Below are positions 37,330 to 45,613 of a stretch of DNA of 64,000 bases, piece after piece. The notes beneath the pieces are model-generated. The model saw only the letters and a program-made list of their open reading frames with translations. It had not been told where the DNA came from and made no database searches. Both the position numbers and the translations under genes were made by a program. The stretch's first letter is position 1. Every line of letters begins with the position of its first letter. Origin of the DNA: Vicinamibacterales bacterium. GTDB lineage: Bacteria; Acidobacteriota; Vicinamibacteria; Vicinamibacterales; UBA8438. The stretch spans positions 1-64,000 of the forward strand of contig CATQHX010000010.1 of the NCBI GenBank assembly GCA_958296065.1, given 5' to 3'.

Positions 37330-38151
37330 TCAGCCGGCAGTTCCGAGCAGACCGGGCAGCTCGTCAATCGCCGAGACCACGCGATCCGCCGCGAACCCCA
37401 ATTCCTCGGGCGGCTCGGCGGCGCTGCGCTGGATCCAGAACGTGGTCAGGCCGGCCGAGGCGGCGCCGGCGATGTCCCAGGCGTTGGACGAGACGAACCC
37501 CAGCGTGGAGCGGCCGACGCCGAGCCGCTCGGATCCGAGGTTGTAGACGCGCGGGCTGACCTTGAAGATCTTGACCTCCTCGACGCTGATGATCGTGTCG
37601 AGGAGGGTGTCGATGCCGGCGCTGCGGGCCGCCGCCTCCAGCATCCGCGGCTCGCCGTTCGAGAGGATCGCCAGACGCACTCCCCGCGCCCTGAGGGCCT
37701 CCAGGCCGGGCCGCACGTCGGGAAACGCGTCCAGCGAGAGGTACGCATCCATCAGCCGCGTGCGCCGCGCATCGGTGAGATCGAGCTCCAGGCTGCGAGC
37801 CGCGTACACCAGCGCGTCCTCGGTGACGAGCCAGAAATCCCGGTGCCGGCCCATGAGGCTGCGCAACAGGCTGTACTGGAGCTGCTTGGCGCGCCAGCGC
37901 TGGGCCAGGGCGTCGCCGTTCCCGGGAAACAGCTCCTCACACAGCGCCGTCACCGAGAAGACGTCGAACAACGTGCCGTAGGCGTCGAACGCGAAAGCAT
38001 CGACGCCTACGGCATCGGCCTGCTGTCGCGAAGCAGCCGACTCCGTCGCCAGCCCGGCGCCGGCCGTCGGCAGCACGCCCGTCGCGGCGCCTGCCACAGC
38101 GGCGCCGGTAGCACTCAACTTCCCCACGAACGCCCTGCGGTCGATCCCCAT
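37330..38151 (-). CDS. Tat-exported haloacid-dehalogenase type II-like enzyme
   Basis: 273 aa. Twin-arginine signal DRRAFVGKL (4-12) and hydrophobic Ala-rich segment to about residue 35. HAD core: AFDAYGTLFDV (Asp nucleophile, motif I), ILSNGEP (Ser/Asn, motif II), Lys in IFKVSPRVY (motif III) and VSSNAWDIAGA (motif IV), the pattern of L-2-haloacid dehalogenases. Known enzymes are cytosolic, so a Tat signal is unusual. It begins 12 bp after the oligopeptidase B stop on the same strand. Converts 2-haloacids to hydroxyacids if the name holds; phosphatase activity is an alternative. Confidence 0.82.
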   Translation of the reverse strand: MGIDRRAFVGKLSATGAAVAGAATGVLPTAGAGLATESAASRQQADAVGVDAFAFDAYGTLFDVFSVTALCEELFPGNGDALAQRWRAKQLQYSLLRSLMGRHRDFWLVTEDALVYAARSLELDLTDARRTRLMDAYLSLDAFPDVRPGLEALRARGVRLAILSNGEPRMLEAAARSAGIDTLLDTIISVEEVKIFKVSPRVYNLGSERLGVGRSTLGFVSSNAWDIAGAASAGLTTFWIQRSAAEPPEELGFAADRVVSAIDELPGLLGTAG

Positions 38152-38163
38152 GCTGCGGCTCCT

Positions 38164-40293
38164 TCACGATGATTGCGGCTCGCCGTCGGTCAAGCCAGCC
38201 AGGCCCAGGAGGAACGCGTACTGGAGAGCCGTCTCCCGGTACTGCCGGAAGCGCCCGGACGCACCGCCGTGCCCGGCGTCCATGTTGGTCTTCAGCAACA
38301 AACGCCGACCGTCTTCCGAACGCAACGCGCGCCGCCGCGCCACCCACTTCGCCGGCTCCCAGTACTGCACCTGCGAGTCGTGCAGGCCGGTCATCACCAG
38401 CAGGTGCGGCCAGACTACAGGCTCCATGTTGTCGTAGGGCGAGTAGGACCGGATGTAGGCGTAGTCCCCCGGCTGGTTCGGATCGCCCCACTCGTCGTAC
38501 TCGCCGGTGGTCAGCGGAAGCGACTCGTCGAGCATCGTGGTCACGACGTCGACGAACGGCACCTGCGCGACCACCCCGTGGAAGAGCTCGGGGCGCAGGT
38601 TGATCACCGCGCCCATCAGCAGGCCGCCGGCGCTGCCGCCCGTGGCGAAGAGCCGCTCGGAAACCGCGTGGCCCTCGGCGACGAGGTGCTCCGCGCAGGC
38701 GATGAAGTCCGTGAAGGTGTTCTTCTTCTTCCCCAGCTTGCCGTCGTCGTACCACCGCCGGCCGAGCTCCTCCCCGCCCCGGACGTGGGCGATGGCATAG
38801 GTGAACCCGCGGTCGAGCAGGCTCAGGCGCGAGGATCGGAACGTCGGCTCCATGCTGATGCCGTAGGCGCCGTAGCCGTAGAGGAGCAGTGGTGCGGCGC
38901 CGACACCTTGCGGCGCACCGCAAACTGCGTCCTCCTGCGCCAGGCCACTGTCGGTGGCCTCGCGTTTCCGGCGGACCAGCGATATCGGCACACGCACGCC
39001 GTCCGGCGCGGTCGCCAGCAACCGCTCGGTCTCGTAGCGCGCCGGATCGAAGTCGCCCAGCACCTCCTCCTGCTTCAGCAACGTGCGAGCGCGCGTCTGC
39101 ATGTCGTAGTCGTAGACCGACGGCGGCGTGGTCATCGAGCTGTAATGGAACCGCAGCGTCGTCGTCTCCGGCTCGCGATTCGTGCCGATGGAAACGGCGA
39201 ACGCCGCCTCTTCGAACGCGACGTGGTGCTCGGAACCCTCCCACGTACGCACACGCAGCCGGGTAAGCCCGTCCTGCCGCTCGGAGACCACCAGGTAGTC
39301 GCGGAACAGTTCGAAGCCGGTGATCAACACGTCCTCTCTATGCGGGATCAGCTCTCGCCACGCGTCCAGCGCCGGCGGGTCCCCTTCCGCTTCCATCAAC
39401 CGGAAGTTGTGCGCGCCGTCGTTCGTCCGGATGGTGAACCGCCCCCGATAGTGGTCGATGTCGTACTCATGGCCCCGCCGCCGCGGCAGGAACGTCCTGA
39501 GCGGTGCCTCCGGGTCAGCGGCGTCGAGATACCGGAACTCGGTGGTGAGCGTCTGGTACGACCCGATCAGGATGTACCTCTTTGACCGGCTGAGCCAGAC
39601 ACCGCACGAAAACGTGTCGTCCGCCTCCTCGAAGACCAGTCGATCGGCGGCCGGGTCGTCTCCCAACCGATGCCGGAGGACCTGATACGGACGCAGCGTG
39701 GTCGGATCGTGCCGCGCGTAGAAGAACGACTTGCTGTCGGCCGCCCAGGCGATGTTGGAGGTAACGTCGACGATAACGTCGGGCAGCTCGTCTCCCGTGG
39801 CGAGATCGCGCACGCGGATGGCGTACTGGCGCCGGCCGACGGTATCCACGGCGTAGGCGAGCAGACGCCCGCTGGGGCTGACCGGACGGGACGCCACCTG
39901 GCAGAACTCGTGTCCGGCGGCCACCTGGTTGACGTCCAGAATCACCTGCTCGCCGGCCGCGGAATGGTCCGGCTCACCGCGGTCGGAAATCGGCCGGCGG
40001 CAGTGGATCTCGTACTCCTGGCCCTCCTCGTACCGGCGATAGTAGCGATACGCGTTCTCGCGGTACGGCACCGACATGTCGGTCTGCTTGATGCGCGCCT
40101 TGATCTCCTCGAACAGCCGATCCTCGAACCCGGCGGTGTCGGCCATAACCTCCTGAACGTAGGCGTTCTCGGCCTCCAGGTACTTCCGGATCTCGGGGTT
40201 GTCGCGCTCGCGCAGCCAGTAGTAGTCGTCGACGCGGACGTCGCCGTGCTTCTCGTGGCGATGCGGACGCCTGGGGGCGATGGGAGCGGGCAT
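38164..40293 (-). CDS. ptrB: Oligopeptidase B (S9A prolyl-oligopeptidase family)
   Basis: 709 aa, usual length. N-terminal HGDVRVDDYYWLRERDNPE, a seven-bladed propeller, and the catalytic domain with LLYGYGAYGISMEP, HVRGGEELGRRWYDDGKL, Ser in GGSAGGLLMG, Asp in GLHDSQVQYWEPAKW and His in DAGHGG. Cleaves short peptides after basic residues in the cytoplasm; no signal peptide is seen. It lies 13 bp beyond the ADOP permease stop on the same strand and just ahead of the dehalogenase, but the three share no obvious pathway. Confidence 0.93.
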   Translation of the reverse strand: MPAPIAPRRPHRHEKHGDVRVDDYYWLRERDNPEIRKYLEAENAYVQEVMADTAGFEDRLFEEIKARIKQTDMSVPYRENAYRYYRRYEEGQEYEIHCRRPISDRGEPDHSAAGEQVILDVNQVAAGHEFCQVASRPVSPSGRLLAYAVDTVGRRQYAIRVRDLATGDELPDVIVDVTSNIAWAADSKSFFYARHDPTTLRPYQVLRHRLGDDPAADRLVFEEADDTFSCGVWLSRSKRYILIGSYQTLTTEFRYLDAADPEAPLRTFLPRRRGHEYDIDHYRGRFTIRTNDGAHNFRLMEAEGDPPALDAWRELIPHREDVLITGFELFRDYLVVSERQDGLTRLRVRTWEGSEHHVAFEEAAFAVSIGTNREPETTTLRFHYSSMTTPPSVYDYDMQTRARTLLKQEEVLGDFDPARYETERLLATAPDGVRVPISLVRRKREATDSGLAQEDAVCGAPQGVGAAPLLLYGYGAYGISMEPTFRSSRLSLLDRGFTYAIAHVRGGEELGRRWYDDGKLGKKKNTFTDFIACAEHLVAEGHAVSERLFATGGSAGGLLMGAVINLRPELFHGVVAQVPFVDVVTTMLDESLPLTTGEYDEWGDPNQPGDYAYIRSYSPYDNMEPVVWPHLLVMTGLHDSQVQYWEPAKWVARRRALRSEDGRRLLLKTNMDAGHGGASGRFRQYRETALQYAFLLGLAGLTDGEPQSS

Positions 40294-40306
40294 CGGCTTG
40301 CGGATC

Positions 40307-42763
40307 CTACTCCGCGCGCAACGCCGTCAGCGGATTGATGCGCGCCGCGCGCCGCGCCGGCAGCCAGCTCGCGAGGAGGCAGACCCCGATCAGGAGCGTC
40401 GACACGGCCACGAAGACCAGCGGGTCGAGGGGACTGGTCTCGAACAGGAGCGACTCCAGCCGCCGGGTCAGCGCGACGGCGGCCGCGATACCGAGCACCG
40501 CGCCGAGCAGCGCAAGTCCGCCCGCCTCGGTCAGCACCAGCCGGCGCACGTCGGCGACCTGCGCCCCCACGGCCATGCGGATGGCGATCTCGCGACCGCG
40601 CTGTGCGACCATGCAGGAGACTACCCCGTAGAGGCCGACCGAGCCGAGCAGCAGCGCGAGTCCCGCAGAAACCGCGAGCAGAGCCATGACGAACCCCTGC
40701 TCGCCCCGCGCCCGCCCCACCAGCGTCTCCAGGGTCTCGACCTCGGCGAGCGGCAGGGTGGGATCGAGCCCGCGCACCGTCTCCCGAACCGCGCCGGCGA
40801 GCGCCGCCGCGTTCGGGGCCCGCACGATGAAGCTCATCGAAGCCGGCACGCTCTCTCCGCCCGTGATGCCCGGAAGCGGGTAGTACGCCATCTGCGGCGG
40901 ATCCTCGTGCAGTGCGATCTCGTGGACATCGTCGACGACGCCCACGATGCGGGACCACTGCTCGCCTTCCTCGTCCGGCGGCCCACCGAGGCGCATGCGC
41001 TTGCCCAGCGCGCTCTCGCCCGGCCAGTGCGTACGCGCCAGCGACCGCGACACGATGACCACCGGCGCCGGTCGCGCGCCGTCCAGGTCCTCGAACACCC
41101 GCCCTTCGACCAGCTCGACCCGCAACGCGTCGAAGTAGCCGGGCGCCACGCGCTTGGTCATGAACACCGGCGGCACCTCACCGTCCGACAGCGGGCGGCC
41201 CTCGATGGTGTGCCCGGAACCGGACAGCTCGCCGCCGAGGGGAATGGTCGACGACGCCGAGGCATCCGCGACGCCCGGAAGCCCGCGCAGGCGGTCGACC
41301 ACCTGCCGGTGGAAGTTGAGCCGCGCCTCGGGCGACTCGTAGTCGCGCGCCGGAAGCGCCAGTCCGAAGGTCAGCACGTCGACCGGATCGAAGCCCGGAT
41401 CGACCTTCGCCAGCCTCTGGAACGAGCGCACGGCCAGCCCGGAGCCGACGAGCAGCGTCAGCGCCAGCGCAATCTGGGTCACCACGAGGCCCCGCCGGGC
41501 GAGCTGCCGCTCACGGCCGACCGTGGCGCCGCGCGCCCCCGCCGTCATGTGGCCGGCCGCCGCCACCGCGCTCGCACGCAGCGCCGGCAGCAGACCGAAG
41601 AGGAGTCCCGCCACGACCGACACGGCGAGGCCGAACACCAGGACCGCCGCGTCGATGGAGATCTCGTCCAGGCGCGGCAACTCCCGGGGGCCGAAGGCCA
41701 CCAGCAGGCGCACCGCCAGCGACGCCAGCGGTATCGCCAGCAGGCCGCCCGCCACCCCGAGCAGGAGGCTCTCGACGAGCACGGATGCGGCCAGCCGCCC
41801 GCCGCTCTCGCCGAGGGCCGCCCGAACCGCAACCTCCCCGTGCCGCGTCTCGGACCGCACCAGGAACAGGTTGGCGACGTTGGCGCAGGCAATCAGCAGC
41901 AGGAACCCGACGGCCCCCAGCAGGATCCACAGCGTCGACTCGATGTCGCCGACCACCACCTCGCGCGCAAGGTCGACCAGCGGCCGGAATCCGGCATTCG
42001 CCAGAATCGGGGCCGCGCCCTCGTCCGGAAAGACCTCCTCCAGGTTGGACAGCATGGCCTCGAGCTCCGCCCGGACCCGCCCCAGCGCCTCCCCGGACGC
42101 GATGCGGGCCACGCCGTTGATCCCGAAGGCGCCAAGCTGCACGTTCTGCGGGTCGAGCCGGAGCGGCCGCCACAGCTCCACCTCCTGCTGCGAAAACGCG
42201 AACCCCGGCGGCATCACCCCGATGACCTCGACACGCGCCCCGTCAAGGTCGACGACCCTCCCGATCACGCCCGGATCGCCGCCGAAGCGGGTACGCCACA
42301 AGTCATCGCTCAGCACGATCACCGGCGCGGCACCCGGCCGGTCGTCCTCGGCCCCGAAGCCGCGCCCGAGGCGGGGCGGCATCCGCATCACGTCGAAGAA
42401 CGACGCGGTAACGCTGGCCGCCGGTACGCGTTGCGGATTCTCGGGGCCGGTGAAGCTCGCCAGCTCCTCCCGATACACAGCCACGCTCTCCAGTGTCCGG
42501 CTCTCCTCCGCGTACAGGAAGTAGAGCGCGTCGGACATGGGCAACTCGTCCAACTGTGCGAGCGCCGGAGCGGCGTGCCGCAGAATCACCAGCCGTTCGG
42601 ACTCCGGAATCGACAGCGGGCGCAGCAGAACCGCGTTGACGACGGCGAAGATGGCGACGTTGGCGCCGACGCCGATCGCCAGCGTCAGCAGCGAGAGGAG
42701 CGTGAACCCCGGATTCGTCCGCACGCGGCGGCAGAAGAGACGAAGCTGGGAAATGACAGACAT
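40307..42763 (-). CDS. ADOP-type MacB/FtsX ABC permease
   Basis: 818 aa. N-terminal LRTNPGF-like start, GVGANVAIFAVVNAVLLRPL in TM1, a MacB periplasmic core domain (90-260: ASFFDVMRMPPRLGRGF, VLSDDLWRTRFGGDP), FtsX helices (270-420), then a second periplasmic domain and FtsX bundle ending LPARRAARINPLTALRAE. The doubled MacB/FtsX layout without an adjacent ATPase is the acidobacterial duplicated orphan permease (ADOP) family, present in many copies per acidobacterial genome. Function unproven; efflux or signalling is assumed. It is the main lineage clue in the window. Confidence 0.93.
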   Translation of the reverse strand: MSVISQLRLFCRRVRTNPGFTLLSLLTLAIGVGANVAIFAVVNAVLLRPLSIPESERLVILRHAAPALAQLDELPMSDALYFLYAEESRTLESVAVYREELASFTGPENPQRVPAASVTASFFDVMRMPPRLGRGFGAEDDRPGAAPVIVLSDDLWRTRFGGDPGVIGRVVDLDGARVEVIGVMPPGFAFSQQEVELWRPLRLDPQNVQLGAFGINGVARIASGEALGRVRAELEAMLSNLEEVFPDEGAAPILANAGFRPLVDLAREVVVGDIESTLWILLGAVGFLLLIACANVANLFLVRSETRHGEVAVRAALGESGGRLAASVLVESLLLGVAGGLLAIPLASLAVRLLVAFGPRELPRLDEISIDAAVLVFGLAVSVVAGLLFGLLPALRASAVAAAGHMTAGARGATVGRERQLARRGLVVTQIALALTLLVGSGLAVRSFQRLAKVDPGFDPVDVLTFGLALPARDYESPEARLNFHRQVVDRLRGLPGVADASASSTIPLGGELSGSGHTIEGRPLSDGEVPPVFMTKRVAPGYFDALRVELVEGRVFEDLDGARPAPVVIVSRSLARTHWPGESALGKRMRLGGPPDEEGEQWSRIVGVVDDVHEIALHEDPPQMAYYPLPGITGGESVPASMSFIVRAPNAAALAGAVRETVRGLDPTLPLAEVETLETLVGRARGEQGFVMALLAVSAGLALLLGSVGLYGVVSCMVAQRGREIAIRMAVGAQVADVRRLVLTEAGGLALLGAVLGIAAAVALTRRLESLLFETSPLDPLVFVAVSTLLIGVCLLASWLPARRAARINPLTALRAE

Positions 42764-42850
42764 GAGTCTTCCCTACTCTACCGGGTCCGACGTGCGCGCC
42801 ATCGCTCATGGCTGCACGCCGGTTGCCCTCGTCGGGCCTCTGTTGTTGTA

Positions 42851-42867
42851 TCTATTCAACAAATAGA
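42851..42867. promoter_or_regulatory. Operator-like inverted repeat ahead of hipB
   Basis: TCTATT (42851-42856), CAACA, AATAGA (42862-42867), a perfect 6-5-6 repeat in an AT-rich patch. TATAGT (42872-42877) follows and the hipB ATG is at 42892. HipB-type antitoxins autoregulate through such repeats. Confidence 0.5.
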
Positions 42868-42891
42868 GGTCTATAGTAGGTCATACATAAC

Positions 42892-43230
42892 ATGACAAGG
42901 TCCAGGATCGCCGAAGTGCCGCCTGCCGCCGTCGAGGAAGCGTTGGAGCAACTCGGCCGCAACCTCCGCACCGCCCGCCTGCGCCGCAGGCTGCCGCAGG
43001 CGGTGCTTGCCGAGCGCGTCGGCGTATCGCGCTTCCTGCTCGCAGACATGGAGAAGGGCAAGCCGACCGTCGGCATCGCCGCTCATCTGGGCGTGCTCTG
43101 GGCTCTGGGCCTGTTGTCGCACATGCAGGCGGTAGCCGATCCCGACCGCGACGAGGAAGGCAAGGCCATCGAACGGGCTCGGAGCCCGAAGACCGCCCGG
43201 CGCGCCCGGAGGCTCGGCGATGAGTTCTGA
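42892..43230 (+). CDS. hipB: HipB-like XRE-family antitoxin
   Basis: 112 aa with a helix-turn-helix of the XRE/HipB type: LGRNLRTARLRRRLPQAVLA, VSRFLLADMEKGKPTVGIAA, LGVLWALGLL, then a short basic C-terminal tail. The position before hipA, an 11-bp overlap with it, and the palindrome upstream all support antitoxin and autorepressor function. Intergenic sequence upstream is more AT-rich than the neighbourhood, which may indicate transfer or regulatory constraint. Confidence 0.88.
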   Translation: MTRSRIAEVPPAAVEEALEQLGRNLRTARLRRRLPQAVLAERVGVSRFLLADMEKGKPTVGIAAHLGVLWALGLLSHMQAVADPDRDEEGKAIERARSPKTARRARRLGDEF

Positions 43231-44536
43231 GCGGGAGTGCTTCGTCTACATCTTGCTGCCCGGCGCCACCGAGTTCGTCACCGCGGGACGCTTCCGTCTA
43301 TCCGCTGGGTCGGCCGGCGATCCGGTCGGCGCATTCGTGTACGGCCGCCGCTACCGCGAGCGGGCGGACGCCGTGGAGCTCGATCCCGTGGAGCTGCGTC
43401 TTGCAGGCCATGTCTACGAAACGGGCCGCATGGGAGGCTTCTTCGGCGCCATCCGCGACGCGATGCCCGATTCCTGGGGACGGCGGGTCATCGAACGGCA
43501 GGTCGGTGCAACTCGACTCGACGAATTCGACTACCTGCTGCAGGGGCCCGATGATCGCGCCGGGGCGCTCGGCTTCGGCCTCGCGGTCGAGCCGCCCGCC
43601 GCCATGCCCCGGTTCGCCGGTGCGCTGGAGCTTGACAAGCTGCAGAGCGCGGCTGACGCGGTGGTCGCCGGCGTCCCGGAGCGTGCCGGCTCGGCCGATG
43701 CGCAGGTCGAAGAACTCCTGTGGCCCGGCACGTCGCTCGGGGGCGCCCGTCCGAAGGCCGTCGTACAGGACGCGGACGGGCTCTGGATCGCCAAGTTCGG
43801 CAGCCGGAACGACCGCTGGAATCATCCCCGCGTGGAGCACGGCATCCTCGCGCTCGCGCGGGCCTGCGGCTTGCGCGTGGCCGACAGCCGCATCGAGACC
43901 ATTGCCGATCGCGATGTGCTGCTCGTGCGCCGCTTCGACCGCGCGCGGACCGATACCGGCTACCAGCGCCACCGCATGGTCAGCGCCCTGACGCTGCTGC
44001 GGGCCGGCGACAGCCCCGTCGACCGCGCCAACTGGTCCTACCTGCTTTTCGCCGACGAGGTCCGTCGCGCCAGCGCCGATCCACAGGCCGACCGGCGGGA
44101 GCTGTTCGGGCGGATGTGCTTCAACGCCGCCGTCTCCAATCTGGACGACCACCCGCGCAATCACGCGATCGTCGCCCCGGACCGCGCCTGGCGGCTGAGC
44201 CCGGCGTTCGACCTGACGCCGTCCCCGGTGGTCGCGCAGGACCGCCGCGACCTCGCCATGACCTGCGGCCGATTCGGCCGCTACGCCAACCGCGCCAACC
44301 TGCTGAGCGGCTGCGGCCGGTTCCTGCTGAGTGAAGACGAGGCCGCCGCCATCTTCGAGCGGATCGTGGAGACGGTGCGTGTGGAGTGGCACTCGACGAT
44401 GCGACGTGCCGGGGTCAGTGCGACGGACTGCGACGCCATCCGGAGTGCGTTCGTCTATCCGGGGCTGTTCCACGATGTCGCGGAAGACCGGAAGCCTCGT
44501 AGGAAGAGTCGTGCACAGTCAGGGGTAACGGGCTAG
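43220..44536 (+). CDS. hipA: HipA-like serine/threonine kinase toxin
   Basis: 438 aa, normal length. N-terminal couple domain (residues 20-120: VGAFVYGRRYRERADAVELD, FFGAIRDAMPDSWGRRVIER), Gly-rich ATP loop TSLGGARPK (171-179), ATP-binding Lys192 in AKF, catalytic SNLDDHPRNH (306-315) with Asp309/310, and metal Asp331 in PAFDLTP. All kinase elements look intact. HipA phosphorylates glutamyl-tRNA synthetase or other targets and is neutralised by HipB. The gene ends in a TAG that belongs to the two-hairpin element filling the gap to hepT. Confidence 0.92.
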   Translation: MSSERECFVYILLPGATEFVTAGRFRLSAGSAGDPVGAFVYGRRYRERADAVELDPVELRLAGHVYETGRMGGFFGAIRDAMPDSWGRRVIERQVGATRLDEFDYLLQGPDDRAGALGFGLAVEPPAAMPRFAGALELDKLQSAADAVVAGVPERAGSADAQVEELLWPGTSLGGARPKAVVQDADGLWIAKFGSRNDRWNHPRVEHGILALARACGLRVADSRIETIADRDVLLVRRFDRARTDTGYQRHRMVSALTLLRAGDSPVDRANWSYLLFADEVRRASADPQADRRELFGRMCFNAAVSNLDDHPRNHAIVAPDRAWRLSPAFDLTPSPVVAQDRRDLAMTCGRFGRYANRANLLSGCGRFLLSEDEAAAIFERIVETVRVEWHSTMRRAGVSATDCDAIRSAFVYPGLFHDVAEDRKPRRKSRAQSGVTG

Positions 44537-44641
44537 CGCCCCGAAACGCCTCGCAGGCTTGGCGTTTCGGCCTATCCCCCCGCTCCATGAGCCAGCGCCG
44601 CGGCACTTCGCTTCGCTGCGTTCTGCGGCGCTGGCTCCTAG
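44533..44641. repeat. Full copy of the dispersed two-hairpin element
   Basis: Hairpin 1: CCGAAACGCC (44541-44550) with GGCGTTTCGG (44561-44570). Hairpin 2: GAGCCAGCGCCGC (44589-44601) with GCGGCGCTGGCTC (44625-44637). CTAG flanks both ends and supplies the TAG stops of hipA (+) and hepT (-). The element fills the whole gap between these convergent genes, so it may serve as a bidirectional terminator. Confidence 0.8.
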
Positions 44642-45105
44642 CCCGGACGCAAACGGGTCAGAAAGCGCTCGAAGTCCTGATCGAACGCGTCGCTGATACC
44701 GGACACCTTGGCCACCAACTCGGCCACCCTGGCCGGATCCAGGTCCGTGGCGTACGCGTGGCGGAACAGATGGCGGAATCGTCTCAACTCGTCCAGCTCC
44801 TGCGCCGTGCCTTGCGCCAGAAGGGCCGGCCGCACGCCGCTGACGTCGAGCTGCATTCGCCTGATCAGATTCGCGTGGTACCCGCCCTCGTCGATGCGGT
44901 TCTCGAAGAACCTTGCAACCTCCTCGAACAACTGCTCGAACGCCCCGTACAGGTTGTGGAGCTGATAGCCCATGCTGTCCACGTCGCTGGCGCTTCTCGG
45001 ATCGAGCGTCTCCCGACGTTCCGCAATGCGGGTCACGATCCGATCGATGTCGCGGCAGCGCGCTCGCAAGGCCGCCTCGAGGATCGAGAACGCTCCCTCA
45101 TCCAT
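44638..45105 (-). CDS. hepT: HepT-like HEPN RNase toxin
   Basis: 155 aa from ATG 45105, which overlaps the mntA stop by 8 bp. All-helical HEPN protein: GYQLHNLYGAFEQLFEEVAR, YHANLIRRM, and the RNase signature R-x4-H-A-Y (Arg111 to His116 and Tyr118, in RHLFRHAYATDL). It fits HepT toxins paired with MNT-type nucleotidyltransferase antitoxins. In studied pairs MntA oligo-AMPylates a tyrosine next to the HEPN motif; Tyr118 is the candidate here. The stop lies in the two-hairpin element. Confidence 0.85.
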   Translation of the reverse strand: MDEGAFSILEAALRARCRDIDRIVTRIAERRETLDPRSASDVDSMGYQLHNLYGAFEQLFEEVARFFENRIDEGGYHANLIRRMQLDVSGVRPALLAQGTAQELDELRRFRHLFRHAYATDLDPARVAELVAKVSGISDAFDQDFERFLTRLRPG

Positions 45106-45478
45106 ACACTTTGACTCCGCCACGGATGAACGACTCGGGGCACGGATGCCGATCGAGGTCGATGACGTCCACCGACCTGCCGGTCGCGTCTTCCAGCGCC
45201 TTCATGACATCGAGCACGGCGTGCGAGCAGCCACCCACGGCCACGTCGATATCCGAGGATTCCGTCCAAAACTCCGGCGACAGCACCGAACCAACGATGT
45301 ACGCCCTCGGGACGCCAAGCCGATCACGGAGATCGAGCAAGGATTGCCGGACACGCGGCAACAACTCGGCCTGCTCGGCCGCCAGCCGCCTGCGTCGGTC
45401 TTGTATCGCCCGGTCGAGGACGCTGGTGTCGAACCCACCGCTCCCCTGAGACGTAGTCCCGGCATGCTTGCCGCTCAT
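45098..45478 (-). CDS. mntA: MntA-like nucleotidyltransferase antitoxin
   Basis: 126 aa from ATG 45478. MNT-type domain with GS at 63-64 and paired Asp76 and Asp78 (GSVLSPEFWTESSDIDVAVG), the minimal nucleotidyltransferase signature. The N-terminal 20 residues are Gly/Ser/Thr-rich. It precedes and overlaps hepT, the standard MntA-HepT order. Its start overlaps the stop of a 32-codon ATPase remnant (ATGA), so translation may be coupled to that short frame. Catalytic residues look complete. Confidence 0.85.
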   Translation of the reverse strand: MSGKHAGTTSQGSGGFDTSVLDRAIQDRRRRLAAEQAELLPRVRQSLLDLRDRLGVPRAYIVGSVLSPEFWTESSDIDVAVGGCSHAVLDVMKALEDATGRSVDVIDLDRHPCPESFIRGGVKVYG

Positions 45479-45573
45479 CGCGAGGTCCCGATGACGTTGA
45501 TGCCTGGGCAAAGATCGAGCTTCAGGCTCCTGAAGGCCGTGAAGTTCTCCAGCTCGACTCGCGTCAACGCCAT
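45475..45573 (-). pseudogene. N-terminal remnant of an AAA/RecF-like ATPase
   Basis: A 32-codon frame from ATG 45573 (AGGAG upstream) reads MALTRVELENFTAFRSLKLD and continues LCPGINVIGTSR then TGA. The first 29 residues match the N-terminus of AAA_15/RecF-type ATPases of defence systems, which continue GINV-IGENGTGKT; here the sequence is cut just before the Walker A lysine. The TGA overlaps the mntA ATG. It looks like a deletion that removed the ATPase body and joined its start region to mntA, leaving a translatable leader. Confidence 0.6.
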
Positions 45574-45613
45574 CGGGTCTCCTGCCGAGGCTGCATCGCT
45601 GCGTCCCAACACG

